NCBI GenBank assembly: GCA_002366545.1
Contig: DFBH01000057.1
Span: 1-42,175, forward strand
DNA: 42,175 nucleotides
Direction of reading: 5' to 3'
Source of the DNA: Candidatus Oleimmundimicrobium americanum
Lineage (GTDB): Bacteria; Actinomycetota; Aquicultoria; UBA3085; Oleimmundimicrobiaceae
Position 1 is the stretch's first letter, and the number at the start of each line of letters is the position of its first letter. The notes below the pieces were generated by a model that saw nothing but the letters and a program-made list of their open reading frames with translations, made no database searches and was not told where the DNA came from. Of the stretch, positions 23,693 to 32,484 are shown one piece after another. Made by a program: the position numbers and the translations under genes.

Positions 23693-23944
23693 CTATTTTA
23701 CTTCTTTCTCAGCGCTAGCGCGTTCATAAGTTACTTTACCATCAACAATTTCTTTAAAAGCAATGTCTAAGGGTTTGTATGACTTAAGTTTTTCATCAGT
23801 AGGGGCCAATGCTTCTAACCCTTGCCTATAACCGGAACTCATTAAAATATTTATTTGTCTGGCACGTTTTGCAGCCAGCACAACCAATGTATACCTGCTA
23901 TCAACCTTTTCAATTAAATCCTCATAGCTTGGATAACACAACAT
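23693..23944 (-). CDS. rpoZ: RNA polymerase omega subunit
   Basis: 83 aa. Recognised by 'SRYTLVVLAAKRARQIN' near the middle and by 'KPLDIAFKEIVDGKV'. It helps assemble RNA polymerase. It sits between gmk and coaBC, 21 nt after gmk, as in many bacteria. Confidence 0.93.
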   Translation of the reverse strand: MLCYPSYEDLIEKVDSRYTLVVLAAKRARQINILMSSGYRQGLEALAPTDEKLKSYKPLDIAFKEIVDGKVTYERASAEKEVK

Positions 23945-23965
23945 ATTTTTTTATTCCTCCGAATA

Positions 23966-24550
23966 CTATAAAATTGCGTTGGTCTTTTTTGCTCTTTCTT
24001 TTTCAATAATTGTTACAAGTTCTTCAATTGCCTGTTTTAAATCCTTATTTTCGATTATGTAATCGTATTTGTTTGCAAATTTCATTTCAACTTCAGCCGT
24101 TTTTAGACGATGCTCAACATCCTTTTTAGATTCAGTTCTTCTTTTTATCAAACGTTCTTTAAGTTCTTTTTGAGAAGGTGGCTTAATAAAAATTAAAACG
24201 ACATTAGGGACCTTCTCCTTCACATTCAACGCACCTTGAACATCTAACTCCAAGATAACGTCCTTTCTTTTTTGAAGATGGTCCCTAACTAAGTTACGAA
24301 GTGTTCCGTACTTATTAGAATGAACTTTTTCCCATTCAAGAAACTCGTTTTTTTTTACTTTTTCATCAAATTCTTCATCACTTATAAAGTGATATTGTAT
24401 CCCCGGCGTTTCTCCAACACGTGGTTTTCTTGTGGTTACTGATATTGATAACTCAATATCGCCCACCCGCTTCATCGCAGCCGAAACAAGAGTACCTTTG
24501 CCTGCGCCTGAAGGACCGGATACTATAAATAATTTTCTATCTGTTTCCAT
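23966..24550 (-). CDS. gmk: Guanylate kinase
   Basis: Phosphorylates GMP/dGMP. P-loop 'SGPSGAGKGTLV', GMP-binding 'SVTTRKPRVGE' and 'YHFISDEEF', lid 'RLIKRRTESKKD'. Length of 194 aa is normal. The start codon overlaps the mihF stop by 1 nt. Confidence 0.96.
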   Translation of the reverse strand: METDRKLFIVSGPSGAGKGTLVSAAMKRVGDIELSISVTTRKPRVGETPGIQYHFISDEEFDEKVKKNEFLEWEKVHSNKYGTLRNLVRDHLQKRKDVILELDVQGALNVKEKVPNVVLIFIKPPSQKELKERLIKRRTESKKDVEHRLKTAEVEMKFANKYDYIIENKDLKQAIEELVTIIEKERAKKTNAIL

Positions 24551-24858
24551 TAGCCAAGTTCATTAATTAATTGCTCACGTTGACGGGAACCAAGCCCCGC
24601 AATTCTTCTTGATGAGCTAATTTTCAACTTCTCCATAATCTTTTGGCTTCTTACTTTGCCGGTTCCGGGAAGAGATTGCAGCAAATCTGACACTTTCATT
24701 CTTCCAACGATAGGATCAGAAGATTTGCTTAAAACATCTGTTAACGAAACATCACCTTTCTTAATCTTTGTCTTTAACGCAGCTCTCTTTTGACGAGTTT
24801 CCACAGCTTTCTTTAACGCAGCCTTACGATCCGCATCTGAAAGTTTTGGTAATGCCAT
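24550..24858 (-). CDS. mihF: Actinobacterial-type integration host factor
   Basis: Small DNA-binding protein that bends and compacts DNA; essential in mycobacteria and unrelated to IHF alpha/beta. The 102 aa begin 'MALPKLSDADRKAALKKA', carry basic 'RQKRAALK', and contain the helix-two-turn-helix core 'SLPGTGKVRSQKIMEKL' plus 'RRIAGLGSRQREQL'. These are the family's landmarks. AAAGGAGG precedes the ATG and a good promoter lies upstream. It is the strongest taxonomic marker in the window, placing it in Actinomycetota despite low GC. Confidence 0.93.
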   Translation of the reverse strand: MALPKLSDADRKAALKKAVETRQKRAALKTKIKKGDVSLTDVLSKSSDPIVGRMKVSDLLQSLPGTGKVRSQKIMEKLKISSSRRIAGLGSRQREQLINELG

Positions 24859-24910
24859 TCTTTTTCCTCCTTTTATTTTTTAAGCTATATTTTTTAACTG
24901 TACTGGGTTC

Positions 24911-24939
24911 ATTATACAAATAACTTTTGGAGTTGGCAA
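24911..24939 (-). promoter_or_regulatory. Promoter of the mihF-to-hflX operon
   Basis: TTGCCA (24939-24934), 17-nt spacer, TATAAT (24916-24911). This near-consensus promoter leaves a leader of about 45 nt and shows that mihF does not depend on the pyr operon. Confidence 0.75.
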
Positions 24940-24953
24940 CTATTAACCTGCTA

Positions 24954-24979
24954 AAATAATAAAATTTAATTTATTATTT
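24954..24979 (-). terminator. A/T-only hairpin at the end of the pyr operon
   Basis: AAATAATAAA (24954-24963) and TTTATTATTT (24970-24979) form a perfect 10-bp stem with a 6-nt loop, 17 nt after pyrE. It has no G-C pair and no long T-run, so termination is uncertain. Confidence 0.35.
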
Positions 24980-24996
24980 AATATTTCTACAATTTT

Positions 24997-25569
24997 CTAT
25001 AATCTCCTGCTTCCGGAACTGACTAAATGAACCCCTTTTTTACAGAGAGGACATTCATCCGGCTTATAAGAAGAAACCGAAATTTTAATTAATGAGGTAA
25101 ATGGTTCCGTAAAGACTTTTTCCTCTCCTCTGTCAACCAAGCAAGCTATCCCCGCAATTTTCGCGTCGGATTTTTTGACTAAATCAACGAGTTCTTTAAT
25201 TGACCCGCCTTTTGTAACCACATCATCAACGATTAATACTTGTTCGCCCTTATAAAGTCTAAATCCCCTTCTTAAATTCATCTTGCCATTTTCTCTTTCC
25301 GCAAAAATAAATCTTTTGTCTAAGGCCTGGGCTACGGCAAAACCAAGAACGACACCCCCTACCGCCGGCGCCATAACTACATCCACCGGCTCATCAAAAT
25401 ATGGCTCAGCGATAGCCAGTGCAATTTGATTTGTAAAAGCCGGATATTTAAGCACATTCATGCATTGAATATAAGTATCACTATGCAAACCCGATGATAA
25501 TTCAAAGTGACCTTTTCTTACGGCTCCATGGGTATTTAGCGCCCCCATCAGCTCTTCTTCATTAAACAC
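24997..25569 (-). CDS. pyrE: Orotate phosphoribosyltransferase
   Basis: Adds the ribose phosphate of PRPP to orotate. The PRPP loop is 'VLIVDDVVTKGGSIKEL'; 'GHFELSSGLHSDTYIQC' is the family N-terminal region and 'APAVGGVVLGF' a further landmark. I choose GTG at 25569: AAGGAGG lies 9 nt before it, whereas the longer frame from 25593 has no site. The C-terminus has two cysteines in 'CPLCKKG'. It overlaps pyrF by 8 nt and ends the operon. Confidence 0.94.
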   Translation of the reverse strand: MFNEEELMGALNTHGAVRKGHFELSSGLHSDTYIQCMNVLKYPAFTNQIALAIAEPYFDEPVDVVMAPAVGGVVLGFAVAQALDKRFIFAERENGKMNLRRGFRLYKGEQVLIVDDVVTKGGSIKELVDLVKKSDAKIAGIACLVDRGEEKVFTEPFTSLIKISVSSYKPDECPLCKKGVHLVSSGSRRL

Positions 25570-26287
25570 TCTGATAAACCTCCTTGATTTCATTTAATAT
25601 CTCTGCGGCTTTTGCCTCAGGATTATCCGCTTCGATAATCGGTCTCCCAATAACTATGTAATTTGCCCCGGCGGATATGGCCTCCGAAGGAGACATCACT
25701 CTTTTTTGGTCCTTCGCGGCTGCGCCCTTTGGTCTTATCCCCGGAACGACAACAATCTTATCTTTATTTAAAACTTGTTTCAAACCTAAAATTTCATTCG
25801 GGGAAGCAACCACTCCGCCCAAACCGGCCCTCATGGCCATCGACGCAAGACCCATAACCTGTTCATCAACTTTTTTATTTATTCCCATATTGATTAAATC
25901 ATTGTTATTGAGGCTCGTTAAAATCGTTACCCCCAACGTAACAGGAGGAGTTATGTTTAGTTTTGATGCCTCATCGTTTACCGCCTCCACCGCCCACTTC
26001 ATCATCTCTGAACCACCTTGGGTATGAAGCGTAAACATCTCAACACCCATCTTGACAACTTCCCTGCAAGCTCCGGCAACCTGATTGGGAATATCGTGAA
26101 GCTTTAAATCTAAAAAAACGCCTACACCAAGACCTTTAATTTCCTCAACAATGCCATAACCTTCCGATAAGAACAACTGCAGTCCAATTTTAAACAAGCC
26201 GACATGATCTTTAAGTTCTCTGCATATTTCCAAAGCTTTTTCTCGTGAAGAAACATCAACCGCCACAATAAGGGGGTTCTTTTTCAT
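25562..26287 (-). CDS. pyrF: Orotidine 5'-phosphate decarboxylase
   Basis: Last step to UMP. Motifs: 'VAVDVSSREKALEIC', the catalytic 'FLDLKLHDIPNQV' (D-x-K-x-x-D), and 'VVPGIRPKG' near the phosphate site. 241 aa, the short bacterial type (group 1), not the longer type found in many actinobacteria. Its ATG overlaps pyrD's stop (ATGA). Confidence 0.95.
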   Translation of the reverse strand: MKKNPLIVAVDVSSREKALEICRELKDHVGLFKIGLQLFLSEGYGIVEEIKGLGVGVFLDLKLHDIPNQVAGACREVVKMGVEMFTLHTQGGSEMMKWAVEAVNDEASKLNITPPVTLGVTILTSLNNNDLINMGINKKVDEQVMGLASMAMRAGLGGVVASPNEILGLKQVLNKDKIVVVPGIRPKGAAAKDQKRVMSPSEAISAGANYIVIGRPIIEADNPEAKAAEILNEIKEVYQSV

Positions 26288-27198
26288 ACTTTCACCTTGT
26301 TTATTATATCTGAAATGTTTTTAAAATCACTTTTTTTTAAAAATTCTCGGAGTCCGTTTATAATTTTAATTGTAGCTTCTGGATATATAAAATTCGCTGT
26401 TCCAACGGCTATTGCTTTTGCTCCGACAAGAAAAAATTCCAGTGCGTCTTCAGCGTTTATTATACCACCCATGCCAATTACGGGAATATCTACGGCTTGA
26501 GAGACTTGCCACACCATCGCAACAGCTATGGGTTTTACGGCCGGGCCGGATAATCCGCCAAAAACATTTGCAAGTTGCGGCTCAAATGAATTGATATCAA
26601 TGGCCATTCCAATCAAAGTGTTAATTAACGATACCGCATCCGCGCCAACGTCTTCAACCCCTTTGGCAATGTCAACGATATTGCCGACATTGGGAGAGAG
26701 TTTAACAATTAGCGGAAGCCTTGTTGTTTTTCTTACCGCCGAAGTTACCTTAACTGCCGATTTAACGCTCGCTCCAAACGCCAATCCTCCGTCTTTCACG
26801 TTTGGGCAAGATATATTAAGCTCCAACCCCTTTACCATGCTTTCCTCGGAAAGTCGCTCCGCAACCCTTGTGTATTCCTCTATTGTGCTTCCGGCGATGT
26901 TGACTATTACAGGAACGTCAAATTTTTCAAGAAATTTCAAGTCTTCACGTATGAAAGCTTCGACGCCTTTATTTTGAAGGCCTATTGAATTTAACATTCC
27001 GCAAGGAGTTTCGTAAATTCGAGGCGTAGGGTTGCCAAGCCGTTCGTTTAAAGTTACCCCTTTTGTTACTATTGCCCCAAGTTTTGACAAGTCAACAAAG
27101 TCAGAGTACTCAACACCGCTTCCAAAAGTGCCGGAGGCAGTCATTACGGGGTTTTTCATCTTAATTCCTGCAATATCTACACTTAAACTCGGTTCCAA
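26284..27198 (-). CDS. pyrD: Dihydroorotate dehydrogenase B, catalytic subunit
   Basis: Class 1B enzyme that oxidises dihydroorotate using FMN and passes electrons to PyrK and then NAD+. Visible: 'NPVMTASGTFGSG', 'ELNISCPNVKDGGLAFG' (the SCPN loop holds the Cys base of class 1), 'LSPNVGNI' and 'GMGGI'. 304 aa, soluble, with no membrane helix. It is paired with pyrK, which fits an anaerobe not linked to quinone. Confidence 0.95.
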   Translation of the reverse strand: MEPSLSVDIAGIKMKNPVMTASGTFGSGVEYSDFVDLSKLGAIVTKGVTLNERLGNPTPRIYETPCGMLNSIGLQNKGVEAFIREDLKFLEKFDVPVIVNIAGSTIEEYTRVAERLSEESMVKGLELNISCPNVKDGGLAFGASVKSAVKVTSAVRKTTRLPLIVKLSPNVGNIVDIAKGVEDVGADAVSLINTLIGMAIDINSFEPQLANVFGGLSGPAVKPIAVAMVWQVSQAVDIPVIGMGGIINAEDALEFFLVGAKAIAVGTANFIYPEATIKIINGLREFLKKSDFKNISDIINKVKV

Positions 27199-27209
27199 GT
27201 TTTACACTC

Positions 27210-27983
27210 CTATTCCCAAAGGATATCAAAAGCATTAAAAACAGGACCGTCAACGCAAACCCGTTTATTGCCGCTTTTGGTTTTACAAACACATGAAAGA
27301 CAGGCGCCTATCCCGCAAGCCATCCGTTCTTCCAAAGACAAGAAACAAGATATTCCGTTTCTTGTCGCAATTGAAGTAACCGCTTTTAACATCGGTTCCG
27401 GCCCGCAGGCAAAAATCCTGTCCGGTTTCTCGTTTTTTCTTAGATGGTTTAAAAGCAAGTCCGCAGCATTTCCTTTAGAACCAAGACTGCCGTCATCCGT
27501 CGAAAAATAAATTTTGCCGGTCATTTCATCCTTAAGCGGGAAACGAACTACTTTTTGGCAATTCGCGCAGCCAATAAGCACATTAAAAGATATTTTGCTC
27601 AAGAAAAGCTTTTCTGCTAAAAATACAAGAGGGGCAACTCCTATCCCCCCGGCTACAAGCAGCACGTTCTTGCAATCGTCAGGAATTTTAAACCCATTGC
27701 CAAGAGGGCCAATTATATCTAAACAACTATCAACCTCAACCTCAGCAAGAGATTTTGTTCCTTTACCCACAACTTGAAAAAGAATTTCAAAAACATCCTC
27801 ATTTATTTGCCTATGCACACTAAATGGTCTTCGCAAGATAAACTTTTTGTCTTTACCGCACTCAATATGCACAAACTGACCGGGGATCACGGTCGAAGCA
27901 ATCTCGGGACAAAATAGAGACAATTTAAAAATATCCTGCGCTACCTCTTTTTTAGTTAAAATTCTCGCTTCAATGTGGCTCAT
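27210..27983 (-). CDS. pyrK: Dihydroorotate dehydrogenase B, electron-transfer subunit
   Basis: FAD and [2Fe-2S] subunit moving electrons from PyrD to NAD+. FAD motif 'ILRRPFSVH', NAD-binding 'LLVAGGIGVAPLVFLA', 'ACGPEPML', and the iron-sulphur cysteines in 'CGIGACLSCVC' with a fourth in 'RVCVDGPVF'. 257 aa. The ATG overlaps the carB stop by one base, and pyrD follows after 11 nt. Confidence 0.95.
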   Translation of the reverse strand: MSHIEARILTKKEVAQDIFKLSLFCPEIASTVIPGQFVHIECGKDKKFILRRPFSVHRQINEDVFEILFQVVGKGTKSLAEVEVDSCLDIIGPLGNGFKIPDDCKNVLLVAGGIGVAPLVFLAEKLFLSKISFNVLIGCANCQKVVRFPLKDEMTGKIYFSTDDGSLGSKGNAADLLLNHLRKNEKPDRIFACGPEPMLKAVTSIATRNGISCFLSLEERMACGIGACLSCVCKTKSGNKRVCVDGPVFNAFDILWE

Positions 27984-30900
27984 TAATTATCACCGGCTCT
28001 ATAATAGTCCTGTATCGCCTTAACATCTAACTTACCTTCAACAAGAGCGCTTATCCCTTGCACCGTGGCACGAGCGCCGTTAATGGTTGTAATGCACGAA
28101 ACACCGTGAATTGTTGAAGCCGTTCTAATATAATAACCATCACTTCGAGGATTTTTACCCCAAGGCGTGTTTATTACAAGGTTAATTAAATCGCTTTTAA
28201 TTAAGTCAACAACATTTGGTCTGCCATCCCGAACTTTAAGCGTTTCTTGAACAGGAATACTGTTTTGAGAAAGGACACTTGCCGTCCCTTTTGTTGCCAC
28301 AATTTTTAATCCCATATCGACAAGTTTTTTAGCGATTGGAATGATGTCTTCTTTGTCGTTGTCACACACACTGATGAAAACGGTTCCCTTTGTAGGCAAA
28401 TTTTGCTCTGCTGCTATTTGGGATTTGGCAAATGATTTACCGAACGATACGTCTATTCCCATTACTTCCCCCGTAGATTTCATTTCAGGGCCAAGAACCG
28501 TATCAACCTCAGGAAACTTCCTAAACGGCAAAACAGCTTCCTTTACGGTTACATAGCGAGGTTTTGCTTCTTTGGCAAGCTTAAGTTCACTTAATTTCTT
28601 GCCCGTCATTACGAATAAGGCAACTTTTGCCATGGGAATGCCGATGGATTTACTTACAAAGGGTATCGTTCTCGACCCCCTTGGGTTAACTTCTAAAACA
28701 TAAATTTCTCCATCTTTTACAGCAAATTGAATATTAATTAAGCCCTTTACTTTAAGAATTAGAGCTAATTTTACGGTATATTCTTTTATTTTCCCGATTT
28801 TGTCCTCTTCTAACGAAAATGACGGAATGGCACAAGCGCTATCTCCCGAATGAATGCCTGCTTCTTCAATGTGTTCCATTATGGCCCCGATAAAAACCTC
28901 TTCCCCATCACAAACGGCATCCACGTCAATTTCTGTTGCGCCTTCAAGAAATTTATCTATTAAAATGGGGTGTTCGTGAGATACCTTAACCGCGGAGATG
29001 ATATATTTTTCAAGCATTTCTTCCGAATAAACAATTTCCATGGCGCGTCCGCCTAAAACATAAGAAGGACGAACCAATATTGGGTACCCGATTCTTTCAG
29101 CTATTTTTAATGCTTCTTTAAAAGATGTCGCGGTGCCATTTTCGGGCTGATTTAAATCCAATTTCTTCATCAGCTCTCCAAATCTCTTTCTGTCTTCCGC
29201 CAAATCGATGCTGTCGGGGGAAGTGCCCCAGATATTTACGCCCTCTTTCTCCAAAGAAAGAGCGAGTTTTAACGGAGTCTGACCACCGAATTGAAGGATT
29301 GCGCCTTCCGGCTTTTCCGTTTCGATGATATTCATCACGTCTTCAAACGTAAGCGGCTCAAAGTAAAGTCTGTCCGAAGTGTCGTAATCCGTGCTAACCG
29401 TCTCCGGATTACAGTTGACCATAATTGCCTCATAACCCGCTTCCTTTAAAGCAAGTGACGCGTGAACGCAACAATAATCAAACTCGATTCCCTGGCCTAT
29501 TCTATTCGGTCCACTGCCGAGAATTATAACTTTGGGTTTACCGGATGTTTTTATTTCGCATTCATCTTCGTAAGTGGAGTAATAGTAAGGAGTGTAAGCT
29601 TTAAACTCAGCCGCGCAGGTATCCACCGTTTTATATGTAGGTGAAATTCCGGCTTCTTTTCTTCTTTGTCGAACTTCGATTTCTTTGCTATTCGTTAAGT
29701 GAGCAATTTGGACATCCGAAAAACCAAATCTTTTGGCTTCTCTTAAAATTTCTTTGGGAAGATTGTTTAAATTATGGCGAGAAATTAATCTTTCCATGTG
29801 AACAATTTCCAAAATGTTATACAAAAACCATTTATCCACCTTCGTTAGTTCGTAAACCTCATCTAAACTCATTCCCTTGCTTAAGGCGTATTTTATATAG
29901 AAAACTCTTTCCTCGTTTGGTGTTGAGAGCTTACTGCGAAATCGATCCTCGATTATCTCGTCCCTGCCGTCCGCGCCAAGTCCGTATCTGTCTATTTCTA
30001 AAGAGCGAATGGCTTTTTGCAATGCTTCCTTAAAAGTACGTCCAATGGACATTGCTTCTCCAACGGATTTCATCTTAATTGTCAATGTTTTATCGGCTCC
30101 GGGAAACTTTTCAAATGTCCATCGCGGAATTTTTACCACAACATAATCTATAGTCGGCTCAAATGAAGCCGGGGTTTTCTTGGTAATATCATTTGGAATT
30201 TCATCGAGCGTGTAACCAATTGCAAGTTTGGTTGCTATCTTTGCTATGGGAAAACCCGTTGCCTTAGAAGCTAAAGCCGAACTTCTGGAAACCCTGGGGT
30301 TCATCTCTATCACAACAATCCGACCCGTTTCGGGATGAATCGCAAACTGAATATTCGAACCGCCGGTTTCCACTCCGATTTCCCTTATAATTGCTATCGA
30401 GGCATCCCGCAAAAGCTGATATTCTTTATCGGTTAAAGTTTGAGCAGGAGCAACGGTTATGCTGTCGCCGGTATGAACACCCATTGGATCAAAATTCTCA
30501 ATCGTACACACAATTACCACGTTATCATTTAAATCCCTCGTCACCTCAAGCTCGTACTCTTTCCAGCCGAGACAAGACTCTTCTATTAAAATCTCATTTA
30601 TCGGACTTAGGGATATCCCGATGGCCGCCATCTCCTGAAATTCTTTTAAATTATAAGCGATGTCACCGCCCGTCCCTCCCGAAGTATAAGATGGGCGAAT
30701 AATTGCCGGAAAACCTACTTTATTTACAATTTCCATCGCTTCATCCGTAGAATACGCAAACCCGCTGCGCGGCAAATCCATGCCTATCCTGATCATGGCC
30801 TTCTTAAACAAGTTTCTATCTTCAGCTTTCTTTATCGCCTCAAGTTTAGCCCCTATAAGCTCCACTCCATATTGATGAAGCACGCCATTTTCAGCTAAAG

Positions 30901-31201
30901 TAACCGCTGTATTTAGCCCCGTCTGGCCACCCAAGGTCGGCAGTAACGCATCCGGCCGTTCTTTGGCAATAATTTTTTCGACCATCTCAGGAGTAATGGG
31001 TTCAATATAAGTCTTATCCGCAACCTCAGGGTCGGTCATGATGGTAGCGGGATTCGAGTTGATCAGCACAACCTCAATACCCTCTTCTTTTAAAACCCGA
31101 CACGCTTGGGTCCCCGAATAATCAAACTCACAAGCTTGACCAATAACTATTGGGCCCGATCCTATTATTATTATTTTTTTAAGGTCTTTTCTTTTAGGCA
31201 T
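27983..31201 (-). CDS. carB: Carbamoyl-phosphate synthase large subunit
   Basis: Makes carbamoyl phosphate from bicarbonate, ammonia and 2 ATP for both UMP and arginine. The 1072 aa contain two ATP-grasp halves, each starting with a nucleotide-like motif ('GSGPIVIGQACEFDYSG', 'GSGPNRIGQGIEFDYCC'), an oligomerisation segment in between, and the C-terminal MGS-like allosteric domain ('VATKGTASVL'). Complete, with no frame breaks. GGGAGAAG gives a ribosome binding site close to the ATG, inside the small overlapping ORF upstream. Confidence 0.97.
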   Translation of the reverse strand: MPKRKDLKKIIIIGSGPIVIGQACEFDYSGTQACRVLKEEGIEVVLINSNPATIMTDPEVADKTYIEPITPEMVEKIIAKERPDALLPTLGGQTGLNTAVTLAENGVLHQYGVELIGAKLEAIKKAEDRNLFKKAMIRIGMDLPRSGFAYSTDEAMEIVNKVGFPAIIRPSYTSGGTGGDIAYNLKEFQEMAAIGISLSPINEILIEESCLGWKEYELEVTRDLNDNVVIVCTIENFDPMGVHTGDSITVAPAQTLTDKEYQLLRDASIAIIREIGVETGGSNIQFAIHPETGRIVVIEMNPRVSRSSALASKATGFPIAKIATKLAIGYTLDEIPNDITKKTPASFEPTIDYVVVKIPRWTFEKFPGADKTLTIKMKSVGEAMSIGRTFKEALQKAIRSLEIDRYGLGADGRDEIIEDRFRSKLSTPNEERVFYIKYALSKGMSLDEVYELTKVDKWFLYNILEIVHMERLISRHNLNNLPKEILREAKRFGFSDVQIAHLTNSKEIEVRQRRKEAGISPTYKTVDTCAAEFKAYTPYYYSTYEDECEIKTSGKPKVIILGSGPNRIGQGIEFDYCCVHASLALKEAGYEAIMVNCNPETVSTDYDTSDRLYFEPLTFEDVMNIIETEKPEGAILQFGGQTPLKLALSLEKEGVNIWGTSPDSIDLAEDRKRFGELMKKLDLNQPENGTATSFKEALKIAERIGYPILVRPSYVLGGRAMEIVYSEEMLEKYIISAVKVSHEHPILIDKFLEGATEIDVDAVCDGEEVFIGAIMEHIEEAGIHSGDSACAIPSFSLEEDKIGKIKEYTVKLALILKVKGLINIQFAVKDGEIYVLEVNPRGSRTIPFVSKSIGIPMAKVALFVMTGKKLSELKLAKEAKPRYVTVKEAVLPFRKFPEVDTVLGPEMKSTGEVMGIDVSFGKSFAKSQIAAEQNLPTKGTVFISVCDNDKEDIIPIAKKLVDMGLKIVATKGTASVLSQNSIPVQETLKVRDGRPNVVDLIKSDLINLVINTPWGKNPRSDGYYIRTASTIHGVSCITTINGARATVQGISALVEGKLDVKAIQDYYRAGDN

Positions 31202-31344
31202 TCTTCTCCCGTTTTGTTTAGTGCTCGTTCTTTATGTCCGGTAATTGCCAAAGCAACCCCAATAACCGCTATAAGCGCCGGTCCGAGTACAATTAGCCCG
31301 ACAAAAAGCAAGATTAAAGCTTTATCTGAAAAATAAGCAAACAT
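31171..31344 (-). CDS. Small single-pass membrane protein between carA and carB
   Basis: A 57-codon ORF fills the 152-nt gap between carA and carB. It starts with ATG 9 nt after the carA stop and ends 31 nt inside carB, in another frame. The protein has one hydrophobic helix at about residues 9-35 ('ALILLFVGLIVLGPALIAV'), then 'ITGHKERALNKT' and a basic tail. No family is recognised. Some actinobacterial pyr operons carry a larger membrane protein between pyrC and carA, so a membrane protein here has a loose precedent. The ribosome binding site is weak, suggesting coupling to carA. That it is real is supported by its hydrophobic, coherent translation and tight packing; its function is unknown. 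Confidence 0.6.
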   Translation of the reverse strand: MFAYFSDKALILLFVGLIVLGPALIAVIGVALAITGHKERALNKTGEECLKEKTLKK

Positions 31345-31353
31345 GGCAAACCA

Positions 31354-32481
31354 CTATCTTTCCTTGATTGATTCCTCCATCATCTGCCCAAAATCCTCAA
31401 ATAAGTATTTTGAGTCATGAGGGCCGGGAGATGCTTCGGGATGATACTGCACAGAAAACGCGGGTACTTCCAAACATCTTAAACCTTCAACCGTATTGTC
31501 GTTCAGGTTTATATGAGAAATTTCAACTTCCCCGAAATCGCTAAAGACCTTATTTCCTTTACGCTCAAAGCTGTCTGCGTTCACGACAAAACCGTGATTT
31601 TGGGCGGTAATTTCAATTTTATCGGTGATTAAATTCTTAACAGGTTGATTTGCTCCCCGATGTCCAAATTTAAGCTTATAAGTGTCGCCACCCAAAGCCA
31701 ATGATAACAATTGATGTCCCAAACATATTCCAAACATTGGCCTTTTGCCTATTAAATTTTTGATGGTTTCAACAGCATACGGTACGCCCTGTGGGTCTCC
31801 GGGACCATTTGAGAGAAATATTCCGTGGGGTTCTAAAGCCAAAACCTCTTTTGCCGAGGTGAAAGCGGGCACAACCTCAATTTTGCAATTAAACTCCTCT
31901 AAACATTTTAAAATATTTCTTTTTATGCCAAAATCAAGGGCCACGACGTGATATTTCTCCCCCGGTTTTTTTTGCCAGAAATAAGGACTATCGACTGTAA
32001 CTTTTTTAACCATATCCTGCCCCACGAGGCTCGGAAATGAATTTACTTTTTGAATAAGTCTATTTTTATCAAGGTCAACGGTTGAAATAATCCCCCGCAT
32101 TGCCCCCGCGCTTCTTATGTGCTTCGTCAAAGCTCTGGTATCAATACCTTCAATACATATTATGCTGTAATACTTAAGGAAATCCTTTAGAGAACCTTCC
32201 GCTCTCCAGTTGCTGTAATAATTAGAGCACTCCCGCATTACAAACCCCTCGACAAACGGGCCTTTTGATTCATAATCTTGAGAATTAACACCATAATTAC
32301 CAATTAGCGGATAGGTCATGGTTACAATTTGGCCCGCGTATGATGGATCGGTTAAAATCTCCTGGTAACCGGACATACTGGTATTAAAAACCACTTCACC
32401 CAAGGTCTCTCCTTCTGCCCCCAGGCTGTATCCGTTAAATACCGTTCCGTCTTCTAAGGCCAAAATTGCTTTCTTTTTCAT
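31354..32481 (-). CDS. carA: Carbamoyl-phosphate synthase small (glutaminase) subunit
   Basis: Releases ammonia from glutamine for CarB. N-terminal domain 'LEDGTVFNGYSLGAEGETLGE'-type start; class I glutaminase with nucleophile C253 in 'FGICLGHQLLSLA', 'SNGPGDPQ', and the His-Glu pair in 'QYHPEASPGPHDS'. 375 aa. It follows pyrC by 3 nt. Confidence 0.96.
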   Translation of the reverse strand: MKKKAILALEDGTVFNGYSLGAEGETLGEVVFNTSMSGYQEILTDPSYAGQIVTMTYPLIGNYGVNSQDYESKGPFVEGFVMRECSNYYSNWRAEGSLKDFLKYYSIICIEGIDTRALTKHIRSAGAMRGIISTVDLDKNRLIQKVNSFPSLVGQDMVKKVTVDSPYFWQKKPGEKYHVVALDFGIKRNILKCLEEFNCKIEVVPAFTSAKEVLALEPHGIFLSNGPGDPQGVPYAVETIKNLIGKRPMFGICLGHQLLSLALGGDTYKLKFGHRGANQPVKNLITDKIEITAQNHGFVVNADSFERKGNKVFSDFGEVEISHINLNDNTVEGLRCLEVPAFSVQYHPEASPGPHDSKYLFEDFGQMMEESIKER

Positions 32482-32484
32482 GTT

